64,000 nt of DNA, taken from NCBI GenBank assembly GCA_003990955.1, contig BIFV01000010.1, positions 287,771 to 351,770 of the forward strand, given 5' to 3'. Each line of letters begins with the position of its first letter. Position 1 is the first letter of the stretch. The notes under the pieces are model-generated. The model did not search any database. It was not told the DNA's origin and saw only the letters and a list, made by a program, of their open reading frames with translations. The position numbers and the translations under genes were made by a program. The stretch is from Sporomusaceae bacterium FL31. Lineage in GTDB: Bacteria > Bacillota > Negativicutes > DSM-1736 > Dendrosporobacteraceae. Below are positions 38,467 to 47,584 of the stretch, piece after piece.

Positions 38467-38650
38467 CGTATATCACTCCTTATCAAGGTGGGATTGATCT
38501 TTAGCTAGTTTTACCGCAGTCAGATTACTTTATCCGAATCGTAACTTGCGCAAACCTGGGAAAAATATATACCCATAGAACTAACATACTGTTGTGTCTC
38601 TCTTCATATGGTGTAATGTCTGTTATTTTGGACAAAAGAAGGGAGCGCCA

Positions 38651-39892
38651 GTGAAAAAGTATGTTTTTGTTTCGATGGCTTTGATTGTATTGCTACTGGT
38701 AAAGCCGACAAACGTCCAGGCAAATTGCGGAGCAGCAATTATCATTAATCTTCCCAGCAGAACGCTGGAGTACTATGTAAACGATGTGCTCACCAGGGAA
38801 TATTCCATTGCAATTGGCAAAGTATCAACACCGTCACCGTTAGGCATGTACACCATTACCGATAAAATGATCAATCCCGCCTGGTATCCGCCGGGAAAGA
38901 AATATTTTGTACCGTCAGGCCCCAGCAATCCATTGGGGTATCGATGGATGGGGTTTTTGCCTACCTATGGGATTCATGGTACCAATGCTCCCTGGTCAAT
39001 CGGTCAAGTGGTATCAAACGGCTGTATCCGGCTTCAAGAAGAATCTGTGGAGGAGCTTTATGAGCTGGTACCTGAGGGCACGCCTGTAGAGATTACTTAT
39101 CAGCGATTTAAGTTAAAGATTGACGGTACAGGAGTTGCTTCAATCGGCATCTATCCAGATGTTTACGGGTACAAATCCGTAACGCTGGTCGAAATTAAAC
39201 GCCAGCTTCAAGAATACGGCTTGGAAGGTTTGGCAGATGACAGCTGGCTGCAGCAGCTCATACTTGATATTCCTGATCGACAGGTGCCTTTTGCCCAGGT
39301 CCACAAAATTAAGGTAAATGGCAATCTTATCAATCAATATGTGATTTCGATCAATGATCAACTGTATGCGCCGGCAGTCGCCGTTGCCAATAATCTGCAA
39401 ACAAAAGTCTTATGGGATAGCCAGAGGCATACCCTTGCTGGCAAGTTTCAAGCTGTGAATGGCATCGTGAAAGGGCAGACTGTCTATGTAGCAGTGGAAC
39501 AGCTGCCGGTATTATTTGGTGGACGGCAGGAGTGGCGAAACAATGAGAACTGCCTGTATCTCCAGGTACCCATTCTTAAAATTGCCGGCAAGACGATCAG
39601 CAATGATGTGCAGATTGTGAATGATAAGCCTTTAGTTCCCATATTGGCAGTAGCCAAAGCCTTGGATCAGAAACTGGATTGGGATGCCGGAAATGGTGTG
39701 GTGCGTAATTCCATTCGGAAGCTGCCGGTTCAGTTATTAGCAGGTGAGCCTTATATCGATGCAGGCCGGCTTGCCGAATATTTTCCGGTCAGTGCGGTCT
39801 GGAATGAACACGAACAGACCGTTGACTTGCAAGAGCCTGTTTATCCGATGGATTACTCGATGTATTTGGATCAAATGGGGGAATTTTTTTAA
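38651..39892 (+). CDS. Secreted L,D-transpeptidase with copper-amine-oxidase-like repeats
   Basis: 413 residues from a GTG 5 bases after GGGAG. Signal peptide (VFVSMALIVLLLVKPTNVQA) then a YkuD domain with GIHGTNAPWSIGQV and the catalytic cysteine in SNGCIRLQEE, then two copies of a copper-amine-oxidase N-domain-like repeat (roughly 230-400, including VISINDQLYAPAVAVANNL and KTISNDVQIVNDKPLVPI). Such repeats are common in exported wall proteins of spore-formers. The enzyme should crosslink or anchor at peptidoglycan in the periplasm. The first frame codons upstream of the GTG lack a signal peptide. Confidence 0.87.
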   Translation: MKKYVFVSMALIVLLLVKPTNVQANCGAAIIINLPSRTLEYYVNDVLTREYSIAIGKVSTPSPLGMYTITDKMINPAWYPPGKKYFVPSGPSNPLGYRWMGFLPTYGIHGTNAPWSIGQVVSNGCIRLQEESVEELYELVPEGTPVEITYQRFKLKIDGTGVASIGIYPDVYGYKSVTLVEIKRQLQEYGLEGLADDSWLQQLILDIPDRQVPFAQVHKIKVNGNLINQYVISINDQLYAPAVAVANNLQTKVLWDSQRHTLAGKFQAVNGIVKGQTVYVAVEQLPVLFGGRQEWRNNENCLYLQVPILKIAGKTISNDVQIVNDKPLVPILAVAKALDQKLDWDAGNGVVRNSIRKLPVQLLAGEPYIDAGRLAEYFPVSAVWNEHEQTVDLQEPVYPMDYSMYLDQMGEFF

Positions 39893-39923
39893 TTGCAGGT
39901 CGGTGATAATTTCATAATGACTA

Positions 39924-39932
39924 TGGTATAAT
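39924..39932 (+). promoter_or_regulatory. Extended -10 promoter for the cyclophilin gene
   Basis: TGGTATAAT (39924-39932) contains TATAAT preceded by TG one base upstream, typical of an extended -10. It lies about 30 bases after the preceding stop and shortly upstream of the next start. No good -35 at 17 bases. Confidence 0.55.
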
Positions 39933-39966
39933 ATGGAGGACTATATAGAAACGAGGGATTAATAGC

Positions 39967-40398
39967 ATGAAAAAGGCAATTATTGAAATGGATCATGGTA
40001 CCGTTACTGTTGAACTGTTCGAAAAAGAAGCTCCAAAAACCGTAGCTAATTTTGAAAAACTCATCAACGAAGGTTTTTATAATGGGTTGAATTTTCATCG
40101 CGTCATTCCAGGATTTGTAGCCCAGGGCGGATGCCCGCAAGGCTCTGGTGCAGGTGGTCCTGGCTATACCATTCCGTGTGAAACCAAAGGCAATCCTCGC
40201 GTCCATGAACGGGGCGCGTTATCGATGGCACACCGCGGCCCTAACACTGGCGGCAGCCAATTTTTCATTGTGTACGAACCACAGCCTCATTTAGATGGCG
40301 TTCACACTGTATTTGGCAAGGTTATTGACGGCATGGATGTTGTTGATAAAATTAAGCCTGGTGACAAGATGAACAAGGTGACAATTGTAGAAGAGTAA
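39967..40398 (+). CDS. Cyclophilin-type peptidyl-prolyl isomerase
   Basis: 143 residues, a compact single cyclophilin domain: [58 protein letters not shown] and [19 protein letters not shown]. It lacks a signal peptide, so acts in the cytoplasm, assisting proline isomerisation in folding. The start follows GAGGG with 9-base spacing. Confidence 0.93.
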   Translation: MKKAIIEMDHGTVTVELFEKEAPKTVANFEKLINEGFYNGLNFHRVIPGFVAQGGCPQGSGAGGPGYTIPCETKGNPRVHERGALSMAHRGPNTGGSQFFIVYEPQPHLDGVHTVFGKVIDGMDVVDKIKPGDKMNKVTIVEE

Positions 40399-40408
40399 GA
40401 GTATAATG

Positions 40409-40445
40409 GGGGATGGGGGACACCGAACGGGTGAAATCCATCCCC
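40409..40445 (+). other. GC-rich two-part hairpin between cyclophilin and TSUP genes
   Basis: GGGGATGG (40409-40416) pairs with CCATCCCC (40438-40445); inside it CACC pairs with GGTG around GAAC. It begins 10 bases after the cyclophilin stop and ends before the TSUP ribosome site. No T-run follows, so it is not an ordinary terminator; mRNA stability or a weak pause are possible. Confidence 0.5.
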
Positions 40446-40471
40446 ATTGTGTTACCAAGGGAGCTTATAAT

Positions 40472-41239
40472 ATGGAGAATTTAAGTTTTGACATGCTGGC
40501 CTTCCTAATGGGAGCTGGCTTTGTTGCGTGCTTTATTGATTCGGTAGTGGGCGGCGGCGGACTGATATCGGTGCCAGCCTTAATGTTGACTGGTCTACCG
40601 CCAGTTACTGTTTTAGGTACGAACAAAATGGCATCCGTTATGGGCAGTTTTACCAGCGTGCTATCTTTTATGAAGTCAGGGAAAGTAGATTGCAAGCTGA
40701 TTAAGTTTTTATTTCCTTTATCACTGATCGGCTCGGCTTTAGGTGTTTATACCGTTCAGTTTATCCCACCGCATTTTCTTAAACCTTTAGTCATCATTCT
40801 CTTGGTATTGGTTACTATTTATAGTTTGCTGCGTAAAAATTGGGGTGAAACTTCGACCTATACAGGGATGACGGACAAAACAGCCTGGCTGAGCGGTATT
40901 ATAGCATTTGTACTTGGGTTTTATGATGGCTTTTTTGGTCCTGGCACAGGTTCATTTTTGTTATTTGGCTTTTTGCTAATCGGGTTTGATTTTGTTACCG
41001 CCTCCGGGAATGCCCGGGCACTTAATTTCGGCAGTAATATTGCCGCTGTAATCGTCTTTGGAACCATTGGATCTATTAATTACTATTATGCCATCCCAAT
41101 GGGGCTGGCCATGATTATCGGTGCGTTAGCAGGAACGAGAATGGCCATTACTAAGGGGGCAGCTTACGTGCGGCCGCTGTTTATTTCGGTTTCCACCTTG
41201 CTGATTGGCAAGCAATTGTGGGATATCATGCATCACTGA
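40472..41239 (+). CDS. TSUP-family (TauE/SafE) anion transporter
   Basis: 255 residues with seven or eight helices and the paired family motifs VVGGGGLISVPALMLTGLPP-type near the N-terminus and GFYDGFFGPGTGSFLLFGF in the middle, each followed by a TASGNARALNFGSN-type loop. The family moves sulphite, sulphonates or related anions. The ATG follows AAGGGAG at 8 bases; upstream codons lie in the leader hairpin and are not used. No sulphur gene is nearby, so substrate cannot be narrowed. Confidence 0.88.
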   Translation: MENLSFDMLAFLMGAGFVACFIDSVVGGGGLISVPALMLTGLPPVTVLGTNKMASVMGSFTSVLSFMKSGKVDCKLIKFLFPLSLIGSALGVYTVQFIPPHFLKPLVIILLVLVTIYSLLRKNWGETSTYTGMTDKTAWLSGIIAFVLGFYDGFFGPGTGSFLLFGFLLIGFDFVTASGNARALNFGSNIAAVIVFGTIGSINYYYAIPMGLAMIIGALAGTRMAITKGAAYVRPLFISVSTLLIGKQLWDIMHH

Positions 41240-41263
41240 TCAATGGTTTCGACGACCACGATG

Positions 41264-41330
41264 AAAAAGACCGTTACCTTCCGGCAAAGTCTTGAATAGA
41301 CTAGGCTAGAGGCTAATGGTCTTTTTGTTT
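41264..41330 (+). terminator. Structured terminator after the TSUP gene
   Basis: AAAAAGACC (41264-41272) / GGTCTTTTT (41318-41326) close a 45-base loop which contains a smaller hairpin, AGTCT-TGAAT-AGACT. The T-run continues to TGTTTTTCC. It lies 25 bases after the stop and ends the transcript before the sporulation operon. Confidence 0.7.
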
Positions 41331-41500
41331 TTCCAATATGTGACAATGTTTTTGCTAATATTTTGCCTGGATGGGCTAAATCGAACCCTTGATTAATACA
41401 TTATATTGAGCAATAGATATTAGCGCCTCTTTACCGAAAAATAATTACGGCGGTATTTTCGCCATAGGTGTCACCACAAATCTAAGAGGAGAGTGATTAA

Positions 41501-43432
41501 ATGGCTGATTTTGATTTTGCAGCACTGATCCAAAAAGACCGGGAAGAACGCAAGAAGGAGCGTTTTTCCGGAACATTTTTAGATTATTTGAGCATTCTTA
41601 AAGAAAACCCGCGACAAGAGGCGATGCTGGCTCATGCCAGGATGTTTGAACTTCTGACTCAACCAGGTGTTGATGTAATCAAAACAGAAGAACATCCAAG
41701 GCTGAAGAAGATATATGGCAATGCCACCGTTAAGCGTTACAAATTTTTCAAAAATGATTTTTTCGGTATTGATCTAAGTATTATGAAGATTATGCGCTAT
41801 TTTCACTCGGCAGCGATGCAAGGTGAAGAAGCCCGCCAGGTTCTTTACTTGGTTGGTCCGGTTGGTGCCGGGAAATCATCACTCATGGAGGCATTGAAGA
41901 AAGCACTCGAAACCAGTCCTCCTATTTATGTCATTAAAGACTGCCCTATGCGCGAAACCCCCCTTCATCTCATTCCTAAGCATCTACGGCCTAAATTTGA
42001 AGAAATGCTGGGAATAAAAATCGAAGGGGATTTGTGTCCTGTCTGCCGTTATCGACTGGTGAATGATTATCAAGGTGAGTATGAAAAAATGCAAATCACT
42101 ACTTCGGAGTTTTCCATCCGTTCGCGCAAAGGTGTTGGCGTTGTTCCTCCGGTTGACCCCAATAACCAGGACACCTCGGTGCTTACCGGTTCGGTGGATA
42201 TTTCAAAACTCGATCTCTATCCAGAAGATGACCCGCGGGTACTCGCACTGAATGGTGCATTCAATGTCGGCAATCGCGGTATTGTGGAGTTCATTGAGGT
42301 ATTTAAAAACGAAGTTGAGTATTTACATACCATGATCACGGCGACTCAGGAAAAATCCATTCCTTCGCCAGGCAAGGGATCTATGATTTATTTTGATGGG
42401 ATTATTCTGGCTCATTCCAATGAAGCAGAATGGAATAAATTTAAATCCGATCATACCAATGAGGCTATTTTGGACCGTATTGTTAAAGTTGAAGTGCCTT
42501 ATTGCCTGGAATTAGACGAAGAAGTAAAGATTTATCGAAAAATGCTGCGCAATAGCAGCTTTAATGCTCATATTGCCCCCCATACCATTGAAGTGGCATC
42601 CATGTTTGCCATCTTAACCCGGCTTTCTCCATCCAATAAAGTAGATGCTCTGACCAAATTGAAAATTTATAATGGGGAAGAAATTGTTGAAAAAGGTTCC
42701 ACTAAAAAAGTGGATGTCTTTGAACTGAGAGAAGAAGCCAATCGTGAAGGTATGAGCGGCATTTCGACCCGCTTTATTATGAAAGTGCTGGATACTGCTT
42801 TGTCAGAATCGGAAAATAGCTGCATCAATCCGATCGCCGTTGTGGATACCCTCATCCGCTCAACAAAAGAACTGGCTATCGGCGATGATGAAAAGAAACG
42901 CTATTTGGCATTTTTACAAGATACCTTGAAAAAAGAGTATAACAGGATTATCGAAAAAGAAGTAACCAGAGCCTTTATTCATGGCTATAAGGAGCAGGCA
43001 GAGAGCTTATTTAATAATTATCTCGATCATGCTGAAGCCTTTGTTAATTCTACAAAGTTAAAAGACAACAATACGGGTGAAGAATTAGAGCCCGATATTA
43101 AATTTTTGCAGTCTATTGAGGAACAAATCGGCATTACCGGCACATCAGCATTAGGTTTCCGTCAGGATGTCACCTCCTATATGTTTTCTGTTTTGCGCAA
43201 TGGCAGCAAAATTGCCTATGAGAGCTATGAACCGCTCAAAGAAGCTATTGAGAAAAAACTAATGGCATCGGTCAAGGAATTATCCCGGATTGTTACCAAA
43301 GCCAGAGTCCGTGATAAAGAGCAAGACAGTAAATACAATGCAATGGTAGAGGAAATGAAACGCAACGGCTATTGTGATCATTGCTGCAATGTCATCTTGA
43401 AATACGCAGCTAACAACTTGTGGAAAGACTAG
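41501..43432 (+). CDS. prkA: PrkA serine protein kinase/AAA ATPase
   Basis: 643 residues. AAA domain with Walker A VGPVGAGKSSLME (around residue 120) and a C-terminal kinase-like region ending in a helical CDHCCNVILKYAANN, as in PrkA of bacilli. In B. subtilis prkA acts in sporulation control and the genes prkA-yhbH-spoVR are co-expressed. GGAGAG precedes the ATG. yhbH follows 16 bases later and spoVR overlaps it, reproducing that order. I see no clear sporulation-sigma promoter by eye in the 260 bases upstream. Confidence 0.93.
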   Translation: MADFDFAALIQKDREERKKERFSGTFLDYLSILKENPRQEAMLAHARMFELLTQPGVDVIKTEEHPRLKKIYGNATVKRYKFFKNDFFGIDLSIMKIMRYFHSAAMQGEEARQVLYLVGPVGAGKSSLMEALKKALETSPPIYVIKDCPMRETPLHLIPKHLRPKFEEMLGIKIEGDLCPVCRYRLVNDYQGEYEKMQITTSEFSIRSRKGVGVVPPVDPNNQDTSVLTGSVDISKLDLYPEDDPRVLALNGAFNVGNRGIVEFIEVFKNEVEYLHTMITATQEKSIPSPGKGSMIYFDGIILAHSNEAEWNKFKSDHTNEAILDRIVKVEVPYCLELDEEVKIYRKMLRNSSFNAHIAPHTIEVASMFAILTRLSPSNKVDALTKLKIYNGEEIVEKGSTKKVDVFELREEANREGMSGISTRFIMKVLDTALSESENSCINPIAVVDTLIRSTKELAIGDDEKKRYLAFLQDTLKKEYNRIIEKEVTRAFIHGYKEQAESLFNNYLDHAEAFVNSTKLKDNNTGEELEPDIKFLQSIEEQIGITGTSALGFRQDVTSYMFSVLRNGSKIAYESYEPLKEAIEKKLMASVKELSRIVTKARVRDKEQDSKYNAMVEEMKRNGYCDHCCNVILKYAANNLWKD

Positions 43433-43448
43433 CCGGAGGGGAGCAGTC

Positions 43449-44627
43449 ATGGCAATCTTTAAAGACGGCAGCACCGATCACTCCGACCGTTCTCAATATG
43501 ATCGAAAACGGCACCGGCAGCTTATGGAAAACGCCATTAAACGCAATTTGGGCGATATTATCGCTGAAGAAAGTATCATTGGGCAGAGTAAAAATAAAAA
43601 AATAAAAATCCCGGTTAAGGGGATCAAAGAATATCAGTTCATTTATGGCAAAAACAGTGGCGGTACAGCAGCCGGTACCGGTAAAGAGAAAAAAGGGCAA
43701 GTTGTAGGAAAGGTGAATGATCAGCAGCAGGCTGGCCAAGGCCAGCCTGGTACTGATCCAGGCGAGGAAATCTATGAGACAGAAGTGACCATGGACGAAA
43801 TCGTCGGCTATTTATTTGATGAACTCAAATTGCCTGAGATGGACCGGAAAAAGTATGGGCTGGTTGAGACTCAGACTGAATATAAACGACTGGGATATCA
43901 GCGTAAGGGAATACCGCCGCGTTTAGCAAAAAAACGGACAGTCGTAGAAAAATTAAAGCGTGAGCAAGGCATCAAACGCAGCCAGGAAGAAGCTGGGCTG
44001 GAGGTTCCTGAGCGCATCCCGTTTCGCGAAGATGATTTGAGGTACCATCGGGTCAGAGAAGAAATTCAGCATCGCGCCAATGCGGTCATTATTTGCATCA
44101 TGGATACTTCGGGTTCGATGGATCAAACCAAAAAGTATCTGGCGCGTAGTTTTTATTTCTTGCTATACCAATTTGTGCGGTGGAAATATCAGCATGTTGA
44201 GGTTGTATTTATTGCCCATACAACTGAGGCCAAAGAAGTTACTGAATGGGAGTTTTTTCACCGGGGCGAAGCAGGCGGTACCGTGATCAGCAGCGGTTAT
44301 GCAAAGGCCTTGGAAATTATTGAGCAGCGGTATGCTCCTGAAGTTTGGAACATTTATGCATTTCATTGTTCAGATGGGGATAACTGGGGGGATGATAATG
44401 CAAAAGCCATTGCTTTAGCCCGTCAGTTATGCGAAGTTTGCATTTTGTTCGGCTATGGGGAAATTGCTTTCAGCCATGGCTGGAATGTTACGATCAGGCG
44501 TGATTTTGAGCGTGATTTGAAATTAGATAATTTTGTCATTGCTCTGATGAATAAGCAAGAAGATATTTGGCCTGCTTTTAAGAAGATTCTTGACAAACAA
44601 AGTGATGCCGGGAGTGATGGCAGGTGA
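43449..44627 (+). CDS. yhbH: YhbH sporulation protein (DUF444)
   Basis: 392 residues. The C-terminal von Willebrand-like domain has the MIDAS motif in CIMDTSGSMDQTKK, with HCSDGDNWGDDNAK further on; the N-terminal part is basic and low-complexity. YhbH is required for efficient sporulation in Bacillus and always accompanies PrkA. The start follows GGAGGGGAG. Four bases at the end overlap spoVR (GTGA). Confidence 0.92.
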   Translation: MAIFKDGSTDHSDRSQYDRKRHRQLMENAIKRNLGDIIAEESIIGQSKNKKIKIPVKGIKEYQFIYGKNSGGTAAGTGKEKKGQVVGKVNDQQQAGQGQPGTDPGEEIYETEVTMDEIVGYLFDELKLPEMDRKKYGLVETQTEYKRLGYQRKGIPPRLAKKRTVVEKLKREQGIKRSQEEAGLEVPERIPFREDDLRYHRVREEIQHRANAVIICIMDTSGSMDQTKKYLARSFYFLLYQFVRWKYQHVEVVFIAHTTEAKEVTEWEFFHRGEAGGTVISSGYAKALEIIEQRYAPEVWNIYAFHCSDGDNWGDDNAKAIALARQLCEVCILFGYGEIAFSHGWNVTIRRDFERDLKLDNFVIALMNKQEDIWPAFKKILDKQSDAGSDGR

Positions 44628-45925
44628 CCAATTATACAGCAAAAGATTTAGAGAATTGGAATGACAAGATTGAAAAGTTAGTTGTTGCAGCAGGATTAGA
44701 CTGTTATGAGCAGCATTTTTCTATCTGCACTTACGAAGACATGTTATGTTATGAATCTTATGCCGGCATGCCTTCACATTATCCTCACTGGAGCTGCGGC
44801 AAAGCCTATGAACGGCAAAAAACATTTTATAGCTATAATCTGGTTGGGCTGCCTTACGAAATGGTGATTAACTCCAACCCTTGTTTAGCCTATCTCATGC
44901 AAGATAATACCTTAACGCTGCAGATCTTAACGATGGCCCATGTCTATGGGCATAATGATTTTTTTAAAAACAATCGCTTATTTAAACGGGATACTCGTGC
45001 TGAATTGACGGTTGAAATGTTTAAAGCCCATGCTGACCGGGTCAGAGAATACATCCATGACCCATTTATCGGGCCGGAAAAGGTTGAGCGAATCCTGGAT
45101 GCTGCCCATGCGTTGCGCTATCAAACCAATCGCAACGGCTTACGTAAGCCTGTTGACCGCAAAGAGATTCTTAAAGATGCACAAACTCCCGTTCCAGAGC
45201 GGTTCGAAGAAGATTTGCTTGGTTTTTTGGCCGAACGGGGTAAGCTGGCTGAGTGGGAGCGCGATCTCATTAATATCGTACGGGATGAAACGACTTATTT
45301 TATTCCCCAGATTGAGACCAAGATTATGAATGAAGGCTGGGCCAGCTACTGGCATTATCAAATTCTCAATCAACTGGAATTGCCAACCGCACTGCATTTG
45401 GAGTTTTTGCAGCGTCATAACTTAGTAGTTCGTCCTTTTGAAGGGCGAATTAATCCATACTTTGTCGGCTTTAAAATGTTTGAATATCTTTCTAAACAAC
45501 CCAACGGTGAACAAAAAATTATGGAAATCCGGGCAGAAGAACGGGATCAATCGTTTCTACGCCGCTATCTGAATCAAGAACTGTGTGAAGAAATGAATTT
45601 ATTTTCCTATCAAGTTCGTGGTACGGATATTGTTGTCAAAGAAGTTGCGGATGAAACCGGCTGGCGCACGGTGCGCGACGAATTAGCCAATGGAGTTGGC
45701 TTGGGAACTGTACCAATCATAAGACCAGTTAGTGTGGATAAAGGAACTTTAGTGTTGCAGCATGCCTTTGATGGGCGCGAATTAGAGCTGAATTATGCCA
45801 AGGAGACGGTAAAATATGTCGTGGATCTGTGGGGCGGGAAGGTAGATTTACGAACTACTTTGAACGCTAAAAACAAGGTTATCAGCTGTAGTGAAAATAA
45901 AATCGTGTTGCTGCTTGATGGCTAA
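44624..45925 (+). CDS. spoVR: SpoVR family protein
   Basis: 433 residues, full family length, with conserved GLPYEMVINSNPCLAYLM, HVYGHNDFFKNN and EGWASYWHYQIL. SpoVR is needed for spore cortex formation in B. subtilis; the mechanism is unknown. The GTG start overlaps the YhbH stop, so the proteins are coupled. A terminator follows at once. The presence of this trio supports a spore-forming host. Confidence 0.94.
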   Translation: MTNYTAKDLENWNDKIEKLVVAAGLDCYEQHFSICTYEDMLCYESYAGMPSHYPHWSCGKAYERQKTFYSYNLVGLPYEMVINSNPCLAYLMQDNTLTLQILTMAHVYGHNDFFKNNRLFKRDTRAELTVEMFKAHADRVREYIHDPFIGPEKVERILDAAHALRYQTNRNGLRKPVDRKEILKDAQTPVPERFEEDLLGFLAERGKLAEWERDLINIVRDETTYFIPQIETKIMNEGWASYWHYQILNQLELPTALHLEFLQRHNLVVRPFEGRINPYFVGFKMFEYLSKQPNGEQKIMEIRAEERDQSFLRRYLNQELCEEMNLFSYQVRGTDIVVKEVADETGWRTVRDELANGVGLGTVPIIRPVSVDKGTLVLQHAFDGRELELNYAKETVKYVVDLWGGKVDLRTTLNAKNKVISCSENKIVLLLDG

Positions 45926-45930
45926 GTTAA

Positions 45931-45975
45931 AGCGGTCTGGATGAATGATCATCCAGACCGCTTCAGTATTTTCTT
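45931..45975 (+). terminator. Terminator of the prkA-yhbH-spoVR operon
   Basis: AGCGGTCTGGATGA (45931-45944) / TCATCCAGACCGCT (45949-45962), perfect 14-base stem, ATGA loop, followed by TCAGTATTTTCTT. Confidence 0.85.
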
Positions 45976-45977
45976 AG

Positions 45978-46014
45978 AAAAAACAAAACAAGCGGGCTAT
46001 ACCAGCACCGCTTG
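45978..46014 (-). terminator. Terminator of the ytaF pair
   Basis: CAAGCGG (45989-45995) / CCGCTTG (46008-46014); on the minus strand the stem is followed by TTTTGTTTTTTC. It lies 6 bases after the stop of the distal ytaF-like gene. Confidence 0.8.
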
Positions 46015-46020
46015 CTTAGA

Positions 46021-46659
46021 TTAGCTTAACCGCGATAATCCTAGCAAAATGAGTAACGTACCGGGAAGATAAGGAAAGCGTTTCTTAAGACTTTCTGAAA
46101 CAATTCTCGTCGATGCTAATATACCGGCAGATACGACGGCTATTTGGATTACTCCCATAAGCAGTGGTGTATAAAGTGGCAGGAATCCCATGAGTGAAGC
46201 AGCAAATGTGGCTACCATATTATCTATGCCCAGAGCTAAACCCAATAAAATGGCCTCAGTAGAGCTAATCTTTTTCGAGTTATCGACGTCGGCGGTTTCT
46301 GGTTTGGCCAGAATGTTAATCATAATTCGCCCGATTGAAATGGTCAGCTTGCGTGCCGTTATATCATCATCAAAGTCAAAGTCCTTAATATTCTTGGTGA
46401 GGTATTCCTGGAACAGACTGACGATGCCGATGGCTATTAATAGGAGTGAGCCGCAGACTATAGCCACATGTGGATTGATATACTGTTCAAGCATACTTGC
46501 AAAAAACATAGCACTTCCGGTGCAAAGGACGGTGACTAGCCCGACAATGCCTAATGAAGAAGCCGGAATTTTTATATTTTTAAGGCCATAGGCGATTCCG
46601 GCAATAAAGCCATCAATACTTACAGCAAAGCCGAGCAATAAAACATAGAAGATATTCAT
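46021..46659 (-). CDS. ytaF: YtaF-like sporulation membrane protein (MntP superfamily), copy 2
   Basis: 212 residues with about six helices. Repeated MntP/YtaF motifs are visible: LLGFAVSIDGFIAGIAYGLK at the start, LAKPETADVDNSKKIS in the central loop, and LLGLALGIDNMVATF in the second half. YtaF is a sporulation membrane protein of the Mn2+-exporter superfamily. It is the second gene of a tandem pair; a GGGAGG site and 60-base spacer separate it from the upstream copy. No riboswitch is visible. Confidence 0.82.
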   Translation of the reverse strand: MNIFYVLLLGFAVSIDGFIAGIAYGLKNIKIPASSLGIVGLVTVLCTGSAMFFASMLEQYINPHVAIVCGSLLLIAIGIVSLFQEYLTKNIKDFDFDDDITARKLTISIGRIMINILAKPETADVDNSKKISSTEAILLGLALGIDNMVATFAASLMGFLPLYTPLLMGVIQIAVVSAGILASTRIVSESLKKRFPYLPGTLLILLGLSRLS

Positions 46660-46719
46660 AGGTGCGCCTCCCTGTATCAGTATGTATGATGTTGTGAGGA
46701 GTTCTTAAACTTGAGCCTA

Positions 46720-47364
46720 TTAGCCAAGTCTAATTAATCCCAAGATAATCAACAGTGTTCCAGGCAGGTATGGAAAGCGTTTCTTAAGATGTTCGGGAAT
46801 AAAGCGGGCCGATGAGTAGCAGCCGGCGCCCACACAAATGACATGAATAATCCCAATGATTACAGGGGTATAAAGCGGCAGCATGCCCATGAGCGCAGCG
46901 GCAAATGTGCCGACAGCACCATCGGCGCCAACTGCCAGGCCTAAAAAGACTGCTTCTAGCGGGCTGATGGAACCCAACTTATCAACATCGGCAGTTTCTG
47001 GTTTAGCCATAATGCTAATCACCAGGCGGCCAATCGAAAAGGTTAGTTTTTGTGCGGTTACTTCGCCATCTATTTCAAAAGCTTCTACATCTTTGGTTAA
47101 GTATTGCTGAAACAGGCTCCAGCCGCCTAAGAGTACCAGCAAACAGGCCCCGCTTAGTAGTGCGATATGTGTGTTGATATACTGTTCTAAGATATACGCA
47201 ATAAACATAGCAAAAGAACTGCACAGTGCTGTGACTAAAAAGACGATGCCCAGCGATTTCAGCGGCATACGGATGTTCTTTAGCCCATAGGCAGCGCCGG
47301 CAACAAAACCATCAATACTTACCGCGATGCCAAGTAGTATTACATAGAATAATCCCATTTCCAT
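46720..47364 (-). CDS. ytaF: YtaF-like sporulation membrane protein (MntP superfamily), copy 1
   Basis: 214 residues, same fold and length as the neighbouring copy, with LLGIAVSIDGFVAGAAYGLK, LVISIMAKPETADVDKLGS and LGLAVGADGAVGTFAAALMG. In the second helix repeat, the position written LGID in copy 2 reads VGAD here, so the two have diverged at the presumed metal site. Adjacent position, shared orientation and high similarity show a tandem duplication. A GGAGG lies 11 bases before the ATG. Confidence 0.82.
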   Translation of the reverse strand: MEMGLFYVILLGIAVSIDGFVAGAAYGLKNIRMPLKSLGIVFLVTALCSSFAMFIAYILEQYINTHIALLSGACLLVLLGGWSLFQQYLTKDVEAFEIDGEVTAQKLTFSIGRLVISIMAKPETADVDKLGSISPLEAVFLGLAVGADGAVGTFAAALMGMLPLYTPVIIGIIHVICVGAGCYSSARFIPEHLKKRFPYLPGTLLIILGLIRLG

Positions 47365-47505
47365 ATTTACGTCAGCCTCCTGCAGAATTATGCTGAAATG
47401 CTTTCACGTTAATATATGGTGACGGGAGTTTTTTGGTTACTCTACCAGTTTATCTTAAAATATCGAGAATAAGCAGGAATTTTTTGTCTAGTTAGGGAAA
47501 TTATA

Positions 47506-47514
47506 TGTTATAAT
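47506..47514 (+). promoter_or_regulatory. Extended -10 promoter of gyrA
   Basis: TGTTATAAT (47506-47514) is an extended -10; a TTGTCT is found 19 bases upstream (47484-47489). Transcription would begin about 60 bases before the gyrA GTG. Confidence 0.6.
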
Positions 47515-47584
47515 TAGAAGTTGACATTTCTATGTCACTATGTGGCCTATTCCAGCTGTTAAGTTGTTTTTTTGAGGTGAGAAT

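Noticed and set aside
47365..47584. yybP-ykoY riboswitch upstream of the ytaF pair
   Set aside because: No aptamer landmarks on the minus strand between the ytaF copy and gyrA; only the gyrA promoter region is visible.
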